Source: a virus
Virus record (IMG/VR): IMGVR_UViG_3300042368_000919
Span: 1-36,811 of that record
Reading direction: 5' to 3' (one strand)
DNA length: 36,811 nucleotides
Shown: piece by piece, positions 23,309 through 31,864 of the stretch
How the letters are laid out: each line of letters starts with the position of its first letter
How positions within the stretch are numbered: the first letter of the stretch is position 1
Notes under the pieces: generated by a model
Database searches by the model: none
What the model saw: only the letters and a program-made list of their open reading frames with translations
What the model was told of the DNA's origin: nothing
Made by a program: the position numbers and the translations under genes

Positions 23309-26300
23309 TTATGCTGCTCCGCGCCGTAGTTGAAGCGCAAGTTGGCGCGAAACAACTGACGCTAGTTCTATCTCGTCCATACCTGGCGATGGGTTCACAT
23401 TTACAGTAATTCCACCCTGTCCTCCAGATAGCATTGTAATGATCGCTCTATCACGCTTAGAGAGACCGCTTTCGTCAAGCGGTTCTACACGTTCAGCACG
23501 CCCTGCCTCGCCTATGCGTGCGAGAGTGCCGCCTGGTGACGGCATAATGACGCCTCCTTCAGCAAGCTCTGGAATGTCTGGAAGGCCAAGAGTAAATCCG
23601 CCAACAGTTACTCCAAATATCTTTGCAGATGGAATCCTAAACTCCATTCTGTTCCAGGCACGAATGATGAAGTTGATCGCGGACTTAAATGTATCTCTAA
23701 TTGCATCGCCAATTCGTCCAAATATCTGTCGAGCGCCGCTAACTACTCCAGTAATGAAGTTCCACGCATTAGTAAACGCTGTCCTAATGCCGTTCCATAC
23801 GTTACCCCAAATTGTACCGATGAGTCCAAAGATTGGCTTAATTACGTTGTTCCAGTAGAATTCCACTAGCGTAGAAACGTAGCGCCATACTGTAGAAAAC
23901 ACGGCTTGAATTCCATTCCATACGCCGCCCCATACAGTGCCAATAAACCCAAACACTGGCTTGATTATGTTGTTCCAAGCAAACTCAATTCCACCGGTAA
24001 TTAAGTTCCACACAGTCGTGTAGTACAGCAGAATGCCATCCCAGATTAGACCCCACACAGCACCAATAAGACCAAATATCGGTTGAATTACGTTGTTCCA
24101 AGCAAAGTCAATAGAGGTGGTAATTATGTTCCAAGCTGTTTCAAATGCAACCTGCATTGCTCCCCACACAGCACCAACAACGACACCAAAGATCTCAAAT
24201 ATCGGTCTGATTATGTTGTTCCATGCAAATTGAATTGAATTGTAGATTGCCGGCCACACGAGGTCCCACGCCGCTTGAATACCTCTCCAAATTGCAATTA
24301 TGCCTAGCCCCATTAGAATAAATGGCAGCATGATTAGTCCAACAGCGATCTTAAAAGCGATTACAAGTCCAGGCCACACTGCGTCCCACGCTGCCCTGAT
24401 TCCATTCCAAATTCCAGAAAAGAATCCGCCAATCAGTCCACCGACAAACTGGATACCTTCCCATAGGAAATCTATGCCTGCCTTAATTCCTTCCCATGCA
24501 ATGAGGGCTACTGCTTGGATTCCATTCCAAATAGGAGCAAAAAACCCGGCAATTAGTCCGCCGACATATTGGATGCCTTCCCAAAGAGCATCGAGTCCTG
24601 CCTTAATCCCGCGCCATACTGCGTCAACGATGTCACGAACAAACTCAAACCTCTTATACAGTACAACAAGTATTGCGATCAAAGCAACAATGCCAAGAAC
24701 CCACCACGTGATTGGACTTTTCCACATTGTCATGTTTAGAATTCGCTGCGCAATCGTTGTTTGCTTGATGTTGAATGCAAGCTGCTTTAGCTGGCCAGGA
24801 ACATTTTTAAGTGCAGTAATTCCAGCTTTAATCTTGTCCTGAGCGTACATTGCCTTAAGTGCTGCGGTTTCCATAGCGCTCTTAAACTTCGCTATGTTTG
24901 CTGCTGAAAGTATCATGCTGCCCTTGATGTACAGCCCTGTTAGCTGTGCAACGCGACCAAGAACTCCAAAAGCCGCTCGTGCAGCATGGATCATTGCCAA
25001 CATTTTGAAGACTTCTCCAACAAGTGGTATTGCCAAGAACCCGGTTAGCACGTCCATGGCTTTTGAAAGAATACCAAAGAATACTTGCACGCTGCCAGAC
25101 TCGATGAACGCCGCGGTCATCTTTAGGAAGCTTTCTATAGCTTTAGCAAAGGTCTCACCACCTTTGATTAGCTCTGGCATCTTGTCAAGAATTGCGTCAA
25201 TTCCTGATCCAACTCGTTTCATCGATCCTTCAAATGATTCATCACCACCAGCACGAAGGATTGCTGCAACAATCCTCCCAAGAATGCTAAGAATCTCTTG
25301 AAAGCCGGCCCAAGCAACTTGAAAATACTCTTGTAGCTTTCCACTGGCAAGGTGCTTTGCTGTAAAGTCTTCAAACCTCTGCGACAGATCAATGAACCAG
25401 TCCATCATTGTTTGGCCTGCGCCACCCTGGCCTGAAATAGCTCTACCAATGTTCATAAACGCGCCGACAATGTTTCCAAGAATTGTGCCAAAGTCGGCGG
25501 CAATCTCACCAGACCTGTTGAACATGTCTGTTAGTCCGCTGATGTTTCCTTCAGCGTCCTTTGCCCAGCCGCCAGTGAGTGCGACAATCCAGTCAGTAAA
25601 CTTGCGAATAAGTGGATCAGCAGCAACAAGAAGCGCAGAGATCAGTCTTGTAATGTTTCCAAGTACTTTACCTGTGTTTTCAAGAACATAGTTGTTTGTA
25701 TCCATGTTCTTGCCAATGTTCTGAATTGCGGTAGGGCTAGTGATTGCTGCTGCAAAATCTTTTGAAGCTTTACCGAGAGCAATGCCAGTCTCTCTTAGCT
25801 TTGTTTCAATAGTTGGGAAAAGCTTAGTAACAACTAAACTAATTGCATCTTGCAATGCTGGAAGAAGACCTTCGCTAACTGCGAGCTTGAGCTTGTCAAT
25901 TTGCGGCTTAAGTCCGGCAATGAACTTAGCAAATTCAATTTGAAATTCGTTTAGGCCAGCAAATGGGTCTTGTCCGCCGCCGCCTTTTCCAGCCTTTGCG
26001 TCTTTGACTTCTTTATCTGCAAGAAGCTTATCATCAGCCGCTCTGTTTAAGTCTCTTCTAGCCGCCGTTTCAGCCTCGATAGCGTCTAGAACAGTCCTTG
26101 AGTTTGCGACTTGTTGCTCAGTACTCCACTGACCATTGTTAGTTGCTTTATTGAGATCTTTGTTAAGCTCTTGCACGCTAGTTCGTGATCTGCGTAAGTT
26201 AAGATCAGCTTCAGCAAACGCAAGTTCGGCTTCGCGGCGGGCACGGTTATTTGGTGGAAGGTCCTGTACACGAAGCAAAGCTTCACGAGCTTTTTCAAGT

Positions 26301-26923
26301 TCAATTACCGCGCGCTTTTCACTGATGACAGCGTCTTCGCTGTCGTATTTAAGTTTTTTGAGCGCTCTATCTGCTTCTTCGTACGCATCTGTGACAGCCC
26401 TCTGCGCCTTTTCAAGTCGCAATTGGCTATCAAGCCAACGATCAGTTGCGTCACGGGCAGCGCGAAGCAATTGCGGCATTCTGTCAACACCACCACCAGG
26501 CTTTGTTATCGCACCAATTGCTTTTCCAATACCACTAAACGCGAGCTTGAATGCTGCCATGCCCTGGATAAAAGCAGAGATAACACCGCCAAGAACTATG
26601 AAAGATGGCGCGGCGGCAGCGGCTTGAAACGCCATGACAGAAAGACCCGCAGCAGCTGAGCCAAGGGCAGGAGCGAGTAGTCCAACAGCACCCTGCAACT
26701 TATAACCAGACTTAATTAACTCATTGATTGCTTTGTATGTTTCTACCGCGTCTTGCTCAACTCGTGTAAACCCACTTGAAGAGCCTTTGCTAAAACTTCT
26801 ACCAAGCGTGGAACCAAGCTTTGAGAACCGCGACTCAAGGCCATCAATGATGTCTTCAATATCGTCTTTAAATCCAGTTGTAATTGCATTAACAACGATG
26901 TAGGCACTACCGACTACGGCCAT
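23309..26923 (-). CDS. Tail tape measure protein
   Basis: At 1204 residues this is the longest gene here. It starts behind a strong GGAGG ribosome site. The N-terminal 110 residues hold a hydrophobic segment ('LQGAVGLLAPALGSAAAGLSVMAF'), followed by a charged coiled-coil region (about 160-310). Two further hydrophobic stretches and a tryptophan-rich repeat region follow, including four 41-residue repeats starting 'FAWNN' or 'FYWNN' (bases 24229-23738). The C-terminus 'ELAEGGVIMPSPGGTLARIGEAG' is a standard tape-measure motif. The protein sets tail length and is ejected ahead of DNA. It follows the chaperone genes as in all siphoviruses. I see no clear peptidase or lysozyme domain. Confidence 0.93.
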   Translation of the reverse strand: MAVVGSAYIVVNAITTGFKDDIEDIIDGLESRFSKLGSTLGRSFSKGSSSGFTRVEQDAVETYKAINELIKSGYKLQGAVGLLAPALGSAAAGLSVMAFQAAAAAPSFIVLGGVISAFIQGMAAFKLAFSGIGKAIGAITKPGGGVDRMPQLLRAARDATDRWLDSQLRLEKAQRAVTDAYEEADRALKKLKYDSEDAVISEKRAVIELEKAREALLRVQDLPPNNRARREAELAFAEADLNLRRSRTSVQELNKDLNKATNNGQWSTEQQVANSRTVLDAIEAETAARRDLNRAADDKLLADKEVKDAKAGKGGGGQDPFAGLNEFQIEFAKFIAGLKPQIDKLKLAVSEGLLPALQDAISLVVTKLFPTIETKLRETGIALGKASKDFAAAITSPTAIQNIGKNMDTNNYVLENTGKVLGNITRLISALLVAADPLIRKFTDWIVALTGGWAKDAEGNISGLTDMFNRSGEIAADFGTILGNIVGAFMNIGRAISGQGGAGQTMMDWFIDLSQRFEDFTAKHLASGKLQEYFQVAWAGFQEILSILGRIVAAILRAGGDESFEGSMKRVGSGIDAILDKMPELIKGGETFAKAIESFLKMTAAFIESGSVQVFFGILSKAMDVLTGFLAIPLVGEVFKMLAMIHAARAAFGVLGRVAQLTGLYIKGSMILSAANIAKFKSAMETAALKAMYAQDKIKAGITALKNVPGQLKQLAFNIKQTTIAQRILNMTMWKSPITWWVLGIVALIAILVVLYKRFEFVRDIVDAVWRGIKAGLDALWEGIQYVGGLIAGFFAPIWNGIQAVALIAWEGIKAGIDFLWEGIQFVGGLIGGFFSGIWNGIRAAWDAVWPGLVIAFKIAVGLIMLPFILMGLGIIAIWRGIQAAWDLVWPAIYNSIQFAWNNIIRPIFEIFGVVVGAVWGAMQVAFETAWNIITTSIDFAWNNVIQPIFGLIGAVWGLIWDGILLYYTTVWNLITGGIEFAWNNIIKPVFGFIGTVWGGVWNGIQAVFSTVWRYVSTLVEFYWNNVIKPIFGLIGTIWGNVWNGIRTAFTNAWNFITGVVSGARQIFGRIGDAIRDTFKSAINFIIRAWNRMEFRIPSAKIFGVTVGGFTLGLPDIPELAEGGVIMPSPGGTLARIGEAGRAERVEPLDESGLSKRDRAIITMLSGGQGGITVNVNPSPGMDEIELASVVSRQLALQLRRGAA
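23738..24229 (-). repeat. Four 123-bp tandem repeats in the tape measure gene
   Basis: The repeat starts lie at 24229, 24106, 23983 and 23860 on the minus strand, each 123 bases long. They encode 41-residue units beginning F-[AY]-W-N-N-[VI]-I. The exact length and diverged third positions indicate old duplication. A looser Trp-rich repeat ('LWEGIQ') precedes them. Confidence 0.85.
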
Positions 26924-26977
26924 ATGTCTTCACCTCCTTCCATCATAGTGTCTACGTCTATTCTAAAACATCTACAA

Positions 26978-27403
26978 CTACCTGAGTGGGGCATCTAATG
27001 CGCGGCCAAACGGTAGTGGTGAGTTTTCATCTGGAAGTGACGCTGAAATATAAGGCTTTGTTTCTCCAGAGCGAGCAAACGGATCTACTGGCATTGGAAT
27101 GTCATCATCGTCTGCAAGAGGAGGCTCGATATTGCGCGTAGACGACGAGCTATTAGTAGCGTACTTGTACTCTGTGTTGTACAGTTCTCTGTAGATTACT
27201 TGCCTAAACTTGCCCTTCGCCTCGAGCGCTTCACCAGACGCAGCGTTCAACGAATCTTCTTCAAATAAGAAATGAAGAAAATCAACCGCGTCAGCGGCGT
27301 CTAATTGTCGGATATCAACACCAAGGGAAATTGCCTTGCCGTTGACATACGGCCAGAGATCAACTGCCCAAGCTAGGAAGCTGCTGGCGGCTGCGTAGGG
27401 CGG
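26978..27403 (-). CDS. Tail assembly chaperone, -1 frameshift extension
   Basis: This frame is open from 27403 (just after a TGA at 27406-27404) to the stop at 26978, in the -1 frame relative to the upstream chaperone. No ATG or GTG starts it near the overlap; the only usable start is a TTG at 27250, which would drop the first 50 conserved-looking residues ('WAVDLWPYVNGKAISLGVDI'). It is therefore almost certainly made as a fusion by ribosomal slippage, like G-T in lambda. The C-terminal 60 residues are Pro/Asp-rich and disordered. The fusion helps load the tape measure protein, encoded next. The product would be about 250 residues. Confidence 0.78.
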   Translation of the reverse strand, partial: PPYAAASSFLAWAVDLWPYVNGKAISLGVDIRQLDAADAVDFLHFLFEEDSLNAASGEALEAKGKFRQVIYRELYNTEYKYATNSSSSTRNIEPPLADDDDIPMPVDPFARSGETKPYISASLPDENSPLPFGRALDAPLR

Positions 27404-27714
27404 TCAGAGTACTGCTCCACCAACCAAGCAACAATGTTGCTCAACTGCTCAACTTCAACAATCTTGTCATCGCTCTGTACTAGCGCGTCAAATCGTTCGT
27501 AGCTTTCTGCAATAAGAACAAGCTTAAAGAACTTGTTGATGATTGCAGCTGCCTCACCTGGATTGTCTTGCGCTGACGACGCAGCGACAAGGTCAAGAAG
27601 AACTTTTCCTTGCATCTTTGGCTTGCATGAAAAGTCTTCTCCATGAAGCTTAAATGAAAGTGGCTCTGCTGGTTTGTCTTGATCTCCAGCGCCAAAATCT
27701 TTGAATCTTGCCAT
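27373..27714 (-). CDS. Tail assembly chaperone (G-like)
   Basis: The 113-residue protein sits between the neck genes and the tape measure gene, the fixed place of the tail assembly chaperone. It begins 'MARFKDFGAGDQDKPAEPLSF' region (residues 1-20) and has a helical C-terminal half ('EAAAIINKFFKLVLIAESYERFDALV') typical of the family. The CGGAG ribosome site precedes the ATG at 27714. It ends 'QPPAAS' at a TAG overlapped by the -1 frame extension. The chaperone coats the tape measure during tail assembly and is absent from the mature virion. Confidence 0.8.
   Translation of the reverse strand: MARFKDFGAGDQDKPAEPLSFKLHGEDFSCKPKMQGKVLLDLVAASSAQDNPGEAAAIINKFFKLVLIAESYERFDALVQSDDKIVEVEQLSNIVAWLVEQYSDRPTQPPAAS
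27376..27403 (-). promoter_or_regulatory. Programmed -1 frameshift window
   Basis: The shift must occur between the -1-frame TGA (27406-27404) and the 0-frame TAG (27375-27373). No textbook XXXYYYZ heptamer occurs here. The best single-tRNA slip is CCU to CCC at 27400-27397, where proline tRNA can re-pair. The window is GC-rich and followed by a proline-coding stretch. Confidence 0.55.
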
Positions 27715-27751
27715 ATGTGTTTTCTCCGTATGTTTGTGTTATCTGTCGTTA

Positions 27752-28138
27752 TTACTTTACCATGTACAAAAAGGTAGTTAGGTACCTATTCGGTCTGGTT
27801 CCCGGGTGCGCTACTTGTCGCGAGTAAACTATTCTTCCTCTAGAGGAAAACCTAAGAAGTCCTCCACTGTCTGCTCTAATAATGTGTGGACGCGTACCTT
27901 CGTGGTGCATGTACGCATATGACAATGGCGAACCGATTGTCATCTTTTGGCCAGTTGGAGTTGGCTCTTGTGACATATTGATAGATGCTGCTAGCGCACC
28001 TGTTCTTTTTCCAACCTTCATCTTTGCAGCCGCAGTAATTCGTAAACCACGGCCAAACATGTGACGACCAACGTCGCCAGTTGGATCTTTTAATAGACGA
28101 AATAAGGCTGGTTCGTTCCAAACAATGTAGTGTGCCAT
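27752..28138 (-). CDS. Neck / tail-completion protein (HK97 gp10-like)
   Basis: The 128-residue protein has the HK97-gp10/minor neck family pattern: 'RGLRITAAAKMKVGKRTGALAASI' (residues about 30-53) followed by 'SPLSYAYMHHEGTRPHII' and a C-terminal 'PGTRPNRYLTTFLYMV'. The 'VGKRTGAL' and 'YA...HEGTRPH' blocks are the family's core. The ATG shares a base with the upstream stop (TAATG). It joins head and tail at the neck. Confidence 0.78.
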   Translation of the reverse strand: MAHYIVWNEPALFRLLKDPTGDVGRHMFGRGLRITAAAKMKVGKRTGALAASINMSQEPTPTGQKMTIGSPLSYAYMHHEGTRPHIIRADSGGLLRFSSRGRIVYSRQVAHPGTRPNRYLTTFLYMVK

Positions 28139-28641
28139 TACGGTATCGCCATCGTAAGTTGCATCGTGACAAGTTGAAACCCGCCTTCTGGAGGTGGAAT
28201 GTCAACAGTTGCGATTGTACCTACACCAAAAGTACCTGGTTCCCACTGGTCAAGTACGTTAATTGACTGCATAAGAACCCAGGCGTCTATTGCCGAAATT
28301 TCAGCGCCTTCTGAGATCTTTTCAGCAGACGGTGGACGACCGTTCACTCCAACTACTGGTATCTCTCGAGCGATCAATATAGTCATAACTGCGCTTCTAG
28401 GCATGTTGCACTTTTGCGGAGCAGAAGCTTGGTCTCCTGGAGCACCCAAGTAAATCTGAACTAAAGATACAGAAAGTTGTTCACAATCAATTGCGACCTG
28501 TCCGACGTTCCAGTACCGCCTATTTGGCAGTGGAACATTGTGAGACTCAAAGATTGACACAACGCTGTCAAGAACATTTTGAAGTAAGTTCTTTACATTA
28601 AGAGCATCGTCTGAAACGTCTGCGATAGATGTGATTGCCAT
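28138..28641 (-). CDS. Tail terminator-like protein
   Basis: The 167-residue protein lies between the adaptor and the gp10-like gene, the usual place of the tail terminator. Its fold pattern is mixed: an N-terminal helix ('LNVKNLLQNVLDSVVSIFES'), a central strand-rich part ('VAIDCEQLSVSLVQIYLG') and a C-terminal strand ('GGFQLVTMQLTMAI'), resembling lambda gpU/actinophage tail terminators. The assignment relies on position and secondary-structure pattern; no catalytic motif is expected. Confidence 0.68.
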   Translation of the reverse strand: MAITSIADVSDDALNVKNLLQNVLDSVVSIFESHNVPLPNRRYWNVGQVAIDCEQLSVSLVQIYLGAPGDQASAPQKCNMPRSAVMTILIAREIPVVGVNGRPPSAEKISEGAEISAIDAWVLMQSINVLDQWEPGTFGVGTIATVDIPPPEGGFQLVTMQLTMAIP

Positions 28642-28643
28642 GG

Positions 28644-29786
28644 CTAGTCGCCAATCGTAACAATTGGATTTAACTGAGGTGTTGACATGTTGATTCTCAG
28701 GTTTCCAGATGCTACATAGACAGTCTCAATTTGACCTTCGTATTCAATGCTCGGCCGCGATGCGTACATATCCCACGTGCCTGGGTCAACAAGACCAACT
28801 ATCGCAAGGGCGTCTTCGTATTGGACATTGATTTGAACAGAGTTGTCGTCCTCGAGTAGTAGTACTGATCCTTCACCAAGGTCACGAGACTTTACGTTTG
28901 CCCAGTCATTGATAGTTACTCGTGGTATCCAACCAGTTCCATCAAGCAACCACCACGCGTTGAGGTAGTCGTAGGTGATTGCAACTGAACCGTAGCTTCC
29001 ATTCACAATTGTGATGTCTTGAATTGACTTAACGAGCTTGTCATCTTTTGGTGTAAGCCTTCGTGCGCGGGCGAGGTCAGGACTAAATACTCGGGCGCGG
29101 TTCTTTGCATTGTCTGGGTTTACTGACTTTAAGAACAAGTCAACAAAGTAGATGCCAGTACGGCCTTGAGCAACAAACTCTTGTGGGTCAAGAATTGTGT
29201 AAGAAACACCTTGACGTGCAATACTCGTTACGCGCTGTGGAAGCTCGCAATCTTCTCCAGACCACATCTTGCAGAACTCAATAGCAAGCATTCGTGCGGC
29301 CATCTTTCCCATTGCTGGGGCCTCAACACCATACGTGTATGTAACTTCAACGTTGCATGGTCTCCATGGGACACCACGAACTGGTTGAATAACAGAATGG
29401 TCTGAAAGGTAGTAATAGTTCGGGTTAATGATCTCGCCGAGGTGATCACGAATTGCGTGAACTTTTGTCACTGGCTTTCCGCGCAAACGAAGTCGTGAAC
29501 CTGTTGTAATTCCATCAGACGCTGTTTCATAAAAGTCATAGGCAGTCAGTGGAATGTTCTGCACGTCGCCATTGACGAGTGCTGCAGTAGTTGTTCCCCG
29601 AGCAAGGCCGTAGTTGTGTCCGCGCGTTGCGCAGACATATCGCTCTGTTACCGTCGTTGCGCCACTGTACTTTCGTCCCGACAATTGGAAAAGAAGCTGC
29701 GATGCTACTTTTGCTGCGTCGTACGAGAACTCTGAGTCTGAGTAGCTGCCAAGATCTGAAGTGCTTACCCAGAGGTTTGTCATCAA
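28644..29786 (-). CDS. Head-to-tail adaptor with extra C-terminal domain
   Basis: The first 230 residues match actinobacteriophage head-tail adaptors: 'FSYDAAKVASQLLFQLSGRKYSG' is cut here at the family's N-terminal helix, followed by 'RLRLRGKPVTKVHAIRDHLG', 'VEVTYTYGVEAPAMGKMAARML' and 'RVTSIARQGVSYTILD'. The remaining 150 residues are beta-rich and Tyr/Trp-rich and are not part of the minimal adaptor; they may add a surface or collar domain. Total length is 380 residues. It follows a strong hairpin after the major tail protein and starts the connector block. Confidence 0.78.
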   Translation of the reverse strand: MMTNLWVSTSDLGSYSDSEFSYDAAKVASQLLFQLSGRKYSGATTVTERYVCATRGHNYGLARGTTTAALVNGDVQNIPLTAYDFYETASDGITTGSRLRLRGKPVTKVHAIRDHLGEIINPNYYYLSDHSVIQPVRGVPWRPCNVEVTYTYGVEAPAMGKMAARMLAIEFCKMWSGEDCELPQRVTSIARQGVSYTILDPQEFVAQGRTGIYFVDLFLKSVNPDNAKNRARVFSPDLARARRLTPKDDKLVKSIQDITIVNGSYGSVAITYDYLNAWWLLDGTGWIPRVTINDWANVKSRDLGEGSVLLLEDDNSVQINVQYEDALAIVGLVDPGTWDMYASRPSIEYEGQIETVYVASGNLRINMSTPQLNPIVTIGD

Positions 29787-29815
29787 AGTTCCTTGTCTAT
29801 TCAGTGCTCGTAAGT

Positions 29816-29857
29816 GAGCGTGGCGCGTAAGTACATACTACTACGAGCGCCACGCTC
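29816..29857 (-). terminator. Strong hairpin after the major tail protein gene
   Basis: GAGCGTGGCGC (29816-29826) and GCGCCACGCTC (29847-29857) make a perfect 11-base GC-rich stem with a 20-base loop. It begins 12 bases past the tail protein stop. No T-run follows, so it may act as an attenuator or 3'-end stabiliser that keeps structural protein output above that of the connectors. Confidence 0.7.
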
Positions 29858-29869
29858 AGATTACGTGAA

Positions 29870-30919
29870 TTACGCTGTTGGATCCTCCGAGGAAGCGATG
29901 ATGAAGTCAATTGCTTCGTCAGCGTTGTATTCGGTGTTACCAGGTACGTTGTACTCAGTTGTTGAACCCTGCGACGTAAAGTCAGTAACTGCCCAGCTAT
30001 TTGCAAGAACAACTGCCGTACCAGTTTCTACGCCAGATGTAATTGTTCCGCTTGTTGCCGTGGTGTACGTGAACGTTGTAGTGGTTGGTCCCCCTGTGAT
30101 TGTATACGTACCGTTAAGAGCGGCCGCGTTAGTTACTGCAGTGACTGTCACGCTGTCTCCTACACGGAAACCGTGCGCTGTTGACGTTGTAAGTGTAGCC
30201 GTTGTTGTGGAGCGAGCAGCGTTCGAGATCGTCTTTGAAAGATCTCCGTGCCATTCGTAGAAGCCCTTGCGACCAGTTGGTGCCCACGAAGCACGAGCGT
30301 ACGAGTACGGACGCTCTGTTGCCAATGGGAATTCCCAACGCTCATCAAGGCCGTCACCAAACAACGAGTTGCCGATGCTGTAGCCTTCAAATGTGCTTGC
30401 GAGCATTCCGTTCTCAATCACGCGGTCACCAGACTGACGCATACGGCAGTATGGGAAGACCCAGTGGAAGTAAGGAAGTGTTGCTGCGCGCTTGCCGTCC
30501 TTAACTGCGAATGACCAACACTCAATTGCAACACCGTTGCCGGCTGGGTCGTCACCAATACCTGGCGATGACCAACCGATGCTCTTTCGGTCAGGTGAAG
30601 CGAATGTTCCGAGGTTCTTGCGAAGCAAGAGACCACCAGACATAAGCTCTGTCAATTCAGGATCTGGTTCGCAAATAGCAAGTTCCATTGTCACACGCTT
30701 GAGTGTGTCTGGTGCCTTGTATGAAACGCAGATTGTTCCGTTTGCCGACTTCTCAACGATTTCATCGCCTTCTTCGTATTCAGGTGTGAACGAGATACGC
30801 ATGAATGCGCTGGTCGTGTAACTGTCGCCAGGATTGTTGAGCAAGTTGCCAGCTGCATCAAGACGCGTGACGCGAATTGAAACACCTTGAATACTTGCTG
30901 CGTAGTCTTGGGTTGCCAT
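29870..30919 (-). CDS. Major tail protein with inserted beta module
   Basis: The first 210 residues match actinobacteriophage major tail tube proteins: 'GVSIRVTRLDAAGN' (12-25), 'RISFTPEYEEGDEIVEKSANG' split here around 41-61, 'CVSYKAPDTLKRVTMELAI' and 'DPELTELMSGG'. Residues about 229-303 form the beta module also found in the Dit-like and Gp37-like proteins ('LTTSTAHGFRVGDSVTVTAV'), probably displayed on the tube surface. The last 45 residues form a further extension. An AAGGAGA ribosome site precedes the ATG. It precedes the adaptor genes, an unusual order since tail tube genes normally follow the neck genes. Confidence 0.8.
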   Translation of the reverse strand: MATQDYAASIQGVSIRVTRLDAAGNLLNNPGDSYTTSAFMRISFTPEYEEGDEIVEKSANGTICVSYKAPDTLKRVTMELAICEPDPELTELMSGGLLLRKNLGTFASPDRKSIGWSSPGIGDDPAGNGVAIECWSFAVKDGKRAATLPYFHWVFPYCRMRQSGDRVIENGMLASTFEGYSIGNSLFGDGLDERWEFPLATERPYSYARASWAPTGRKGFYEWHGDLSKTISNAARSTTTATLTTSTAHGFRVGDSVTVTAVTNAAALNGTYTITGGPTTTTFTYTTATSGTITSGVETGTAVVLANSWAVTDFTSQGSTTEYNVPGNTEYNADEAIDFIIASSEDPTA

Positions 30920-30941
30920 GTTTTTATTTTCTCCTTAGGGA

Positions 30942-31817
30942 TTAGACTGTCAGGTCTACTCTGACTGCTAGATGAATTGTTGTATCAAAGTAAACCGCCG
31001 CTGGGCGAATTGCCTTGAGCTTCATGTCGTTTTGGTTTCCGCTGACATCGTACGCTTGGCCGTTGCTGTCGTTTACAACATCAACTTTTCCAACGTATGT
31101 ATGCACTGATCCAGTGCCATACATCCATTTGTTTCCGTCAGTTGCAGTTGCACCAGTTGCACCCGTTGGTCCAGTGCCCGAATATCCAGATCCAACGATG
31201 ATTGGTGTTCCAGATATTGTCTCAAGACGGCCATCAGCCGTATGAAAAATCATGTAGCTGCTAGACAAAAGCGCTGCTGTGTCGCGTGTCATGTGGATAA
31301 CACCCTGCTCTCCACAAGGAGATGTTGACCCAATCTTAAAGTCAAGAAGTGCAATTGCCCTAGCCGCGTTAAGTGCTGTTCCACTGTTTAGAATAGTTGC
31401 TGTAGCAGCTGACAGTGCAAGGTTGTCGTGCGACTCTCCCTCACGGACTGCGCCGTCCCAGAGTTCTTGCTCTACTGCTTTTTGCGTAACGCCCTTGATT
31501 TGTCGCGAAATTCTTTCAAAGCGATCAAGTGCTGTGTAGCCAAATGTTGAAATCTGTTCTTCTACTTCAATAAAAAATGGCTTGATTTGTGTAAATCGTG
31601 TTGGGGTTGCGTCTGACGCAATGGACGCTGACGTTGTATCTGTGTCGTCCCAATTCTTAGCTGAGTAAAGACTTGTATCCCACTCTTGTGCGAATGTGCG
31701 GATCCATCGGTCCTCGTCAGATAGCGTAGTCCGTGCAGGCTTAGCCACCGAAAACAGACCACAGTCTGCTGGCTCAATTGCAGGTGCGACTACAACTCCA
31801 TCTTTTGGAAATGCCAT
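30942..31817 (-). CDS. Second capsid-like structural protein (possible minor capsid/penton)
   Basis: The 291-residue protein resembles an HK97-fold capsid protein. A long spine-helix-like segment ('YTALDRFERISRQIKGVTQK', 95-115) leads to a central 'ALNAARAIALLDFKIG' and 'GVIHMTRDTAALL' region, and a late 'GTPIIVGSGYSG' and 'KWMYGTGSVHTYVG' resemble the P-loop/A-domain strands of capsid proteins. A short Gly-x-Thr stretch ('GPTGATGATATDG') is inserted. It lies between the major capsid and major tail genes, separated from the former by a strong hairpin. It may form pentons or a minor capsid component; a scaffold-independent decoration protein is the alternative. Confidence 0.5.
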   Translation of the reverse strand: MAFPKDGVVVAPAIEPADCGLFSVAKPARTTLSDEDRWIRTFAQEWDTSLYSAKNWDDTDTTSASIASDATPTRFTQIKPFFIEVEEQISTFGYTALDRFERISRQIKGVTQKAVEQELWDGAVREGESHDNLALSAATATILNSGTALNAARAIALLDFKIGSTSPCGEQGVIHMTRDTAALLSSSYMIFHTADGRLETISGTPIIVGSGYSGTGPTGATGATATDGNKWMYGTGSVHTYVGKVDVVNDSNGQAYDVSGNQNDMKLKAIRPAAVYFDTTIHLAVRVDLTV

Positions 31818-31864
31818 TTTTGTTCCTAACTTAAGTTCCGCGTTATATGTTTCTTACTTGTATT

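Noticed and set aside
24300-24842. Plus-strand frame of 180 codons
   Set aside because: It is antisense to the tape measure's tryptophan-rich repeats, with no start signal or domain.
26978-27250. Independent 90-residue gene starting at TTG 27250
   Set aside because: The frame is open and protein-like for 50 codons upstream, fitting a frameshift product better.
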